Assembly: GCA_036677445.1 (NCBI GenBank)
Contig: JAVBWI010000003.1
Coordinates: 12,220 to 76,219 of the forward strand
DNA from: JAVBWI01 sp036677445
GTDB lineage: Bacteria; Bacillota; Clostridia; Christensenellales; CAG-138
DNA: 64,000 nucleotides
Reading direction: 5' to 3'
The translations under genes were made by a program, and so were the position numbers. This document shows positions 59,442 through 64,000 of the stretch, piece by piece (position 1 is the first letter of the stretch; the number at the start of each line of letters is the position of its first letter). The notes under the pieces were generated by a model. That model was not told the DNA's origin. It worked only from the letters and a program-made list of their open reading frames with translations, and searched no databases.

Positions 59442-60083
59442 TCAAACGCCGATGAGCTCGCCAAAGCCCCGTATATATTTGTCGGCGGTGCGGCGGATTT
59501 TTTCTTCCAGAGTGCTCGCGGAAGGGTCGCTTACCCCTACCACATACAGCCCCGCCGCTTTTGCGGAGCGCATGGCGTACAGCGCATCCTCAAACACCAC
59601 CGTTTCTTCGCGCGGCGTGCTTAACCGTGCGAGCGCCTGCTCAAAAAAGCCCGGCGCATCCTTATCCTGCCCCGCCTCCGGGCAGGTCAGCACAAAATCG
59701 AAATAGGGCAGTATGCCCGTTCTATCTAATGCGGCAACCGCCAGCGGTTTGGCCGTCGCGGTGGCGACGCACATGCGTACGCCCGAATCTTTCAGCTGCT
59801 GTAAATATTCGCGTACATACGGCTTGAGCGGTACCTCGTCGGTATATTTGTGTGAGATACTGCCGTTTATCTCCCGTACGATCTCCTCAGCGCTAAGCGT
59901 CAGCCCCAGCTGCGCGCGGAAATACTCCGCCGTTTGCGTCACGCTCAGCGGCCGTATGATTTCGTAGAGATCCTCCGGCGGCCGTATGCCCTTGCTTAGT
60001 AAATACTCCTCGCTGAGCGTATCCCATACCGGCATGGAATCGAGCAGCGTGCCGTCCATATCAAATATCGCGCCTTGTATCAT
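59442..60083 (-). CDS. HAD-superfamily phosphatase in the thiamine operon
   Basis: The 213-residue HAD subfamily IA protein has FDMDGTLLDSMPVW (nucleophile Asp), VATATAKPLA (motif II Thr), a Lys in the DKDAPGFFEQAL region and VVFEDALYAM (motif IV). It resembles beta-phosphoglucomutase-like phosphatases. The start overlaps the thiE stop by 4 bases, and thiD follows after 27 bases. A natural guess is a phosphatase acting on a thiamine-pathway phosphate, but this rests on position only. Confidence 0.88.
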   Translation of the reverse strand: MIQGAIFDMDGTLLDSMPVWDTLSEEYLLSKGIRPPEDLYEIIRPLSVTQTAEYFRAQLGLTLSAEEIVREINGSISHKYTDEVPLKPYVREYLQQLKDSGVRMCVATATAKPLAVAALDRTGILPYFDFVLTCPEAGQDKDAPGFFEQALARLSTPREETVVFEDALYAMRSAKAAGLYVVGVSDPSASTLEEKIRRTADKYIRGFGELIGV

Positions 60084-60727
60084 GCCTTTTTCAGCCTTCC
60101 TGCCAATTCATAGAGTTGCTGCGCCGCCGCGCGGATATCCGCCGCCGCAAACAGCGCGGATATCACCGCCACCCCCGCGATGCCGCTGCCGCACAGCTCG
60201 GGCACATTCCGCGCCCCGATGCCGCCGATGGCGACAACAGGTATATCGACACTTTCGCAAATTTCCTTAAGCAGCGCATACGGCACATAATCGGCGTCCC
60301 GTTTGGTGGCGGTAGGGAACACCGCGCCCACGCCGAGATAATCCGCGCCCGTTTTTTCCGCCGTGAGCGCCTGTGCTACAGTCTGCACGGAAACGCCGAG
60401 GATCTTATTTGGCCCCAGCTGCGCGCGCGCCAAAGCCGCCGTTTCGTCGCTCTGGCCGATATGCACGCCGTCCGCGCCGCAGGCAAGCGCTACTTGGATG
60501 TTATCATTGACGACATACGGCACCCGGTAGCGGTCGGTCACGGCCTTGACGGCTTTGGCCTGTTCCAAAAACGCGCCGTAGGTGAGCTCCTTTTCACGCA
60601 GCTGCACGAACGTTGCGCCGCCGGATATCGCCTGCTCCACCGCGGAGGCAAGACTCCCGCCGTTTAGCCACGCGCGGTCCGTCACGGCGTACAGGCGCAA
60701 GCTCTCCCGCAGGTTAAACTTGTTCAA
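60080..60727 (-). CDS. thiE: thiamine phosphate synthase
   Basis: The 215-residue TIM-barrel enzyme has RLYAVTDRAWL, FVQLREKELTYG, VVNDNIQVALACGADGVHIG, GVGAVFPTATKRDA and VVAIGGIGARNVPEL. It joins HMP-PP and thiazole phosphate. I chose the TTG at 60727: AAGGGGG lies 8 bases upstream and homology begins just after. The start lies inside the 3' end of thiM (14-base overlap). Coupled to the HAD gene downstream. Confidence 0.95.
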   Translation of the reverse strand: MNKFNLRESLRLYAVTDRAWLNGGSLASAVEQAISGGATFVQLREKELTYGAFLEQAKAVKAVTDRYRVPYVVNDNIQVALACGADGVHIGQSDETAALARAQLGPNKILGVSVQTVAQALTAEKTGADYLGVGAVFPTATKRDADYVPYALLKEICESVDIPVVAIGGIGARNVPELCGSGIAGVAVISALFAAADIRAAAQQLYELAGRLKKA

Positions 60728-61538
60728 TCTTCGCGCCCCCTTCCAATGTGCTTCCGTCAAGCTTGCTCATGGCGTCGATGAGCAGCATCCGGTAAGTGGA
60801 AGTGCCGCCGTCCATTCCAGTCATTTTTTGATAGGCCAGCTCGCCGCACAGGCCCATGGCGGCAACGCCCGCGGCCACGGCGGCAAGCGTATCGCCCGGG
60901 TTGGCGGCGCAGTACGCGCCCAGCACCGCGGTCAGCATGCAGCCTGTGCCGGATACCTTTGCCATCATCGAATGGCCGTTCTTTATGACATAGGCGCGAC
61001 CGGCATCCGCCACGATATCGATGGCGCCCGTTATGACTATGACCGCGCCGGCATGCCGGGCAAAGGATTTTGCGAACGCCACGGCTTCCTTTAGGTTTGC
61101 CTCCGTTACGGCGTCGCCCGCCGCGGCATCCACGCCGCGCGCGCCGCCGCCGGTGTTGGCCAACGCCCGTATCTCCGAGATATTGCCGCGCACCACGGCG
61201 GGTTTTGCTTCCCGCAGCAGGGAAAGCGCCGTTTCTGTGCGCAGTTTGGACGCCCCGGCCCCCACCGGGTCAAGCACGATGGGGTGTAAAAGCGCCGTTG
61301 CCCGCTTCCCCGCCACGTGCATGGACTCGACGGTGCGTTCGTTAAGCGTGCCGATGTTGAGTACGAGCGCATTGCAGATAGACGTGATTTCTTCCACCTC
61401 GCCGATATCGTCCGCCATGATGGGCGATCCGCCGCACGCAAGCAGCATGTTGGCGCAGTCGTTCACGGTAACATAGTTGGTGATGCAATGCACCAGCGGG
61501 GTCGTTACCTTTACTTTTTCTAAGATCTCACTGAACAT
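60714..61538 (-). CDS. thiM: hydroxyethylthiazole kinase
   Basis: The 274-residue ThiM has PLVHCITNYVTVNDCANMLL at the N-terminus, GGSPIMADDIGEVEEI, HPIVLDPVGAGASKLR and the anion-hole motif VSGTGCMLTAVLGAY. It phosphorylates thiazole alcohol for salvage. GGAGG precedes ATG 61538; the start overlaps the cytX end by 19 bases. Confidence 0.96.
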   Translation of the reverse strand: MFSEILEKVKVTTPLVHCITNYVTVNDCANMLLACGGSPIMADDIGEVEEITSICNALVLNIGTLNERTVESMHVAGKRATALLHPIVLDPVGAGASKLRTETALSLLREAKPAVVRGNISEIRALANTGGGARGVDAAAGDAVTEANLKEAVAFAKSFARHAGAVIVITGAIDIVADAGRAYVIKNGHSMMAKVSGTGCMLTAVLGAYCAANPGDTLAAVAAGVAAMGLCGELAYQKMTGMDGGTSTYRMLLIDAMSKLDGSTLEGGAKIEQV

Positions 61539-62716
61539 ATTCGTTTTCCTCCTTCCAGCAGCAAGCAGAGTACGCTGACGATGGCCATAACGGGCAGCGT
61601 GCTGCCCAGCGCCGTATCCACGCCCAGCATCAGCCTGTAAATCACAAAGCCCGCCGCCCACAGCAAAAGGTTGGGCAGGCTCACAGTTTTATCCGTATGA
61701 TCTTTCTTGAGCAGGTACACATCAGTAAAGAGTATCGCCACCATGGGCGCAAACACCGAGCCGATCAGGTACAGGAAATTTTCATATTGCTCGATGGGCG
61801 TATACATGGCGATGAACATGCCCGCCGCGCAAACGATGGCGGCCATCCATTTCTCATTAGGTTTGCCGGCGATGGAGGCATAGCTCACGCCCGCGGAGTA
61901 TACATCCAAAAACGTGGTGGTCACGGTGGAAAGCGCCACGATGAGTACGCCCGCAATGCCAAGGCCTGCGGCGGCCATGATAAAAGCAATATCCCCCACG
62001 CCGGCAAAGAGCGCTGCGCCCAGGCCGATCAGGTACATCCAGCAGCTGCCTGTAAAATAGGCGAGCGCGCTCACCCAGGTTGCCGCGCGCGGTTTGGCCG
62101 CATGGCGGGTGTAATCCGAAATGAGCGGCAGCCATGAAAGCGGCATCGCCGCGGAAAGCTCCACCGCCGCGCCGAATGTCATGCCGCCGCTTGGAATGCT
62201 TCCCGCGCCTGCCCCGCCGCCATCGCCGAATACGACGGTAGAGAGCACGATGGTCAGCGCAAACAGCGCGCCTACGGCCACGAGGTTGAGCTTGCCCAAA
62301 TTCCTGATGCCGATGAATATCCATAAAAGTATCAGCGCGCCTATCAAAACGCACCACCACTGTGCGCCCGTTTCGCCCGTGCCCGCCACAACGCCAAGCG
62401 CGCGCGCGCCGCTTTTTATCATGACCGCCGTCCAGCCCACAAGCTGCAGTATGTTCAGTAGCGAAAAGAGCAGCGCGCCCTTTTTGCCAAAGGAAATACG
62501 CACCGATTCCATGGCCGTGACGCCGCGCTTCGCGCCGATGAGACCGGCGAGATACAACAGCGCGCAGCCGATCACGTGGCCGGTCACGATGGCCAGCAGC
62601 CCCTGCGCAAACCCGAGCGGCGCGAACAGCGTGCCCGTAAGTATCTCCGCAATGGATACGGCCGCGCCAAACCACAGCAACCCGTTACTCGTCACCGAGG
62701 TCTTCGTATTGGACAT
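61520..62716 (-). CDS. cytX: CytX-type hydroxymethylpyrimidine transporter
   Basis: The 398-residue, 12-helix permease belongs to the NCS1/CytX group: SNGLLWFGAAVSIAEILTGT, HVIGCALLYLAGLIGAKRG, LPLISDYTRHAAKPRA and ENFLYLIGSVFAPM. In many Firmicutes CytX follows a TPP riboswitch next to thiM and thiE, as here, and imports HMP. ATG 62716 has AAGGGG upstream. First gene of the operon. Confidence 0.92.
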   Translation of the reverse strand: MSNTKTSVTSNGLLWFGAAVSIAEILTGTLFAPLGFAQGLLAIVTGHVIGCALLYLAGLIGAKRGVTAMESVRISFGKKGALLFSLLNILQLVGWTAVMIKSGARALGVVAGTGETGAQWWCVLIGALILLWIFIGIRNLGKLNLVAVGALFALTIVLSTVVFGDGGGAGAGSIPSGGMTFGAAVELSAAMPLSWLPLISDYTRHAAKPRAATWVSALAYFTGSCWMYLIGLGAALFAGVGDIAFIMAAAGLGIAGVLIVALSTVTTTFLDVYSAGVSYASIAGKPNEKWMAAIVCAAGMFIAMYTPIEQYENFLYLIGSVFAPMVAILFTDVYLLKKDHTDKTVSLPNLLLWAAGFVIYRLMLGVDTALGSTLPVMAIVSVLCLLLEGGKRICSVRS

Positions 62717-62764
62717 TACAACACCCCTTAGCGCCTTTGCGGGAACAGGCCGTACAAACGGAAA

Positions 62765-62792
62765 GTGGGATACGCCAACAAGCATATCCCAC
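62765..62792 (-). terminator. terminator of the TPP riboswitch
   Basis: Transcript GTGGGATATGC-TTGTTG-GCGTATCCCAC followed by TTTCCGTTTG. Its 5' arm repeats GGGATATGC from the aptamer 3' strand, so the 3' arm can pair with either. Confidence 0.75.
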
Positions 62793-62813
62793 AAAACAAA
62801 TACATTTTGTGCA

Positions 62814-62905
62814 TATCCCTACGTTGGCATTACCCAAATCAGGTATTAAGGGTCGAAGCGATACCGCTTCCTCTCAGCCTGTGCAACAAGCTCCCCAAAG
62901 GCTAT
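62814..62905 (-). promoter_or_regulatory. TPP riboswitch (thi-box)
   Basis: On the minus strand: GGGGAGCTTG, CAGGCTGAGAGG, GACCCTTAATACCTGATT, then GGGTAATGCCAACGTAGGGA, the complete thi-box consensus. P1 can form between ATAGCCT and GGGATAT with one mismatch. TPP should hold GGGATAT in P1 and let the downstream terminator form, turning off cytX-thiM-thiE-HAD-thiD. Confidence 0.97.
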
Positions 62906-62917
62906 TCAATTGCATTT

Positions 62918-62946
62918 ATCATAGCACCGGCGGGCAGGGAAGTCAA
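62918..62946 (-). promoter_or_regulatory. promoter of the thiamine operon
   Basis: On the minus strand TTGACT, 17-base spacer, TATGAT. CACCGG (62925-62930) and CCGGTG (62947-62952) form an inverted repeat around the -35 and spacer. Confidence 0.75.
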
Positions 62947-63038
62947 CCGGTGCCAGCAGTGCGAAAGTATAGTACGATGTAATTGCTTATGGCAACCGTA
63001 TCCATCCTATTGCCACCCGAATTTACTATTTAGATTTT

Positions 63039-63190
63039 GAGGCTTCCAATTGTCATTTTGCAGCGACCTGTGCGGTGCAAAATGACACCTTGAAGCGCAA
63101 GTTGGCGCGACAGGCTTCCTGTGTAAGCAGGAAACCGAGCGGCAACTTGCGCGGTGAACCTCGACAAAGTGCCTTCAGGCACTTTGTCGA
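63039..63190. repeat. structured dispersed repeat, copy 2 (inverted relative to copy 1)
   Basis: The same element as 33817-33969 on the opposite strand: GAGGCTTCCAAT, the TGTCATTTTGCA/TGCAAAATGACA hairpin, AAGCGCAAGTTGGCGCGACAG, the TTCCTG/CAGGAA hairpin, CAACTTGCGCGGTGAACC and a terminal hairpin TCGACAAAGTGCC-TTCA-GGCACTTTGTCGA. The terminal hairpin differs in sequence from copy 1 but is still fully paired. It lies 5 bases beyond the nitroreductase stop. Confidence 0.85.
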
Positions 63191-63195
63191 TATGT

Positions 63196-63798
63196 TTAAC
63201 CAAACACCTTCAGCCGCCCTTCCATCGGCTTTTTCGGCTTTTCGCCCGCGGGCGCGGTGGGCTTGCCAAAGGGCATCTGCGCGACGAGCTTCCAGCTTTC
63301 GGGAATATTCCAGCGTTCGGCCACGGCTTTATCGATGAGCGGGTTATAATGCTGCAGGGAAGCGCCCAGGCCCTCCGCTTCCAGCGCCGTCCAAACGGCA
63401 AACTGGTGCATGGCGTTGGTGTGCTGCGCCCATACGGGAAATTTATCCGCATAAAGAGGGAAAGAGGCAACGAGCCCGTCCGTTACGCTTTGATCCTCAT
63501 AAAACAGCACCGTGCCGTAGCCCGCGGCAAACGAGTCGTTGACCTTGCGCTCGGTCTTCGCATACCGCTCCGGCGGGGTGACCTTTTTTAGTTCCTCCAG
63601 CGTGAGCTTCCAAAGCGCCTTGTGATGCCCCTCAAAGAGCAGCAGGATGCATGTGCTTTGCGAATTGTACGAGGAGGGCAGGTAATGGAGCGCGTCGCGC
63701 ACGATTTGCTCGATGCGCGCGCGGGGCACGATCACATCCTCACTCAGCCCGTAAATGCTGTGCCTGTTTTTTACGGCCTCCCAAAAAGTTTTTATCAT
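63196..63798 (-). CDS. nitroreductase family protein (Frm2/Hbn1-like)
   Basis: The 200-residue FMN-dependent oxidoreductase-like protein has the N-terminal WEAVKNRHSIYGLS (RHSxR-like FMN site with Tyr in place of the second Arg). It also has HYLPSSYNSQST, YGTVLFYEDQS, FAVWTALEAEGLGASLQHYN and a C-terminal KLVAQMPFGKP. Length and the SLQHYNP motif fit the Frm2/Hbn1-like group. Natural substrate unknown. ATG 63798 has GGAG 6 bases upstream. Confidence 0.9.
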   Translation of the reverse strand: MIKTFWEAVKNRHSIYGLSEDVIVPRARIEQIVRDALHYLPSSYNSQSTCILLLFEGHHKALWKLTLEELKKVTPPERYAKTERKVNDSFAAGYGTVLFYEDQSVTDGLVASFPLYADKFPVWAQHTNAMHQFAVWTALEAEGLGASLQHYNPLIDKAVAERWNIPESWKLVAQMPFGKPTAPAGEKPKKPMEGRLKVFG

Positions 63799-63967
63799 AT
63801 GCTTCTCCTTTCCGCCCTTAAAGGCAGCGCGCCCCGGGGCGTTTGTATTCCAGCAAAAACAACCGGCAAATCGCATGCGCGCCACAGTGCCTGTTGATAC
63901 ACGCTTTTATTTATGCGCGGATATGGCAAAAGCAACCCGCATGCACGGTAAAAAAGGCGGAACAGCG

Positions 63968-64000
63968 TATCGGCAAAGCGCCCTTGGCGCTTTGCCGATA
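63968..64000. repeat. palindrome of the CAAAG family at the window edge
   Basis: TATCGGCAAAGCGCC-CTT-GGCGCTTTGCCGATA, a 15-bp perfect stem. It matches the terminal hairpin type of the 152-bp repeat, so another copy may begin just beyond the window. The rest of 63799-63967 shows no gene. Confidence 0.6.

Overview
The window is 64 kb of moderately GC-rich DNA, densely coding on both strands. The gene content suggests a Gram-positive, anaerobic Clostridia-type Firmicute: sortases, a SipW signal peptidase with its substrates, a TAD (Flp) pilus locus without an outer-membrane secretin, an AmmeMemoRadiSam pair, a DUF4003 protein, class I cyclic-dinucleotide and TPP riboswitches, and strong Shine-Dalgarno sites. 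I cannot name a species. No rRNA, tRNA, CRISPR array, intact transposon or phage was found.

Layout. 1-11.5 kb is housekeeping: a 5'-truncated LD-carboxypeptidase with a Gln-Pro-Thr tail, a B3/4-domain protein, a mutS remnant, CorA, Tex, a PlsC-like acyltransferase with a zinc ribbon, an AAA ATPase, the AmmeMemoRadiSam pair, a WYL regulator, a HIRAN protein and PpnP. 11.7-13.5 kb encodes a membrane PAS-GGDEF-HD-GYP protein. 13.7-18.3 kb is a large Cna_B-type adhesin followed by a class D sortase. 18.5-30.1 kb holds assorted small metabolic, membrane and repair genes, including YyaL, a three-GNAT fusion and MsrAB.

30.1-40.6 kb is a TAD pilus locus: a TadG-like gene, prepilin peptidase, Flp pilin, TadE, CpaB, TadZ, TadA, TadB, TadC, a DUF192 protein and a coiled-coil protein. 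It carries three separate GEMM-I (c-di-GMP class I) aptamers, each followed by a terminator that can be disrupted by pairing with the aptamer 3' end. Two sit in tandem ahead of the main pilus operon. The middle one has A where the c-di-GMP-specific class has G, the change that marks cGAMP-responsive variants. The GGDEF/HD-GYP protein could make or degrade the ligand.

41.1-48.1 kb (minus strand) is a surface-fibre operon: a von Willebrand A protein, SipW, three SipW-dependent TasA/camelysin-like proteins, an SPGTG-anchored protein and a class B sortase. 48.5-58.5 kb has xylulokinase, a chemoreceptor, an SH3 protein, a lipoprotein, a variant peptide deformylase, a glycosyltransferase and a YfcE-type phosphodiesterase. 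58.6-62.9 kb is a TPP-riboswitch-controlled thiamine salvage operon (cytX-thiM-thiE-HAD-thiD). A nitroreductase closes the window.

Non-coding features of interest are a 152-bp structured repeat present in two inverted copies (33.8 and 63.0 kb) whose leading hairpin covaries, a wider family of CAAAG/CTTTG palindromes, and a run of six hairpins at 40.8-41.1 kb.
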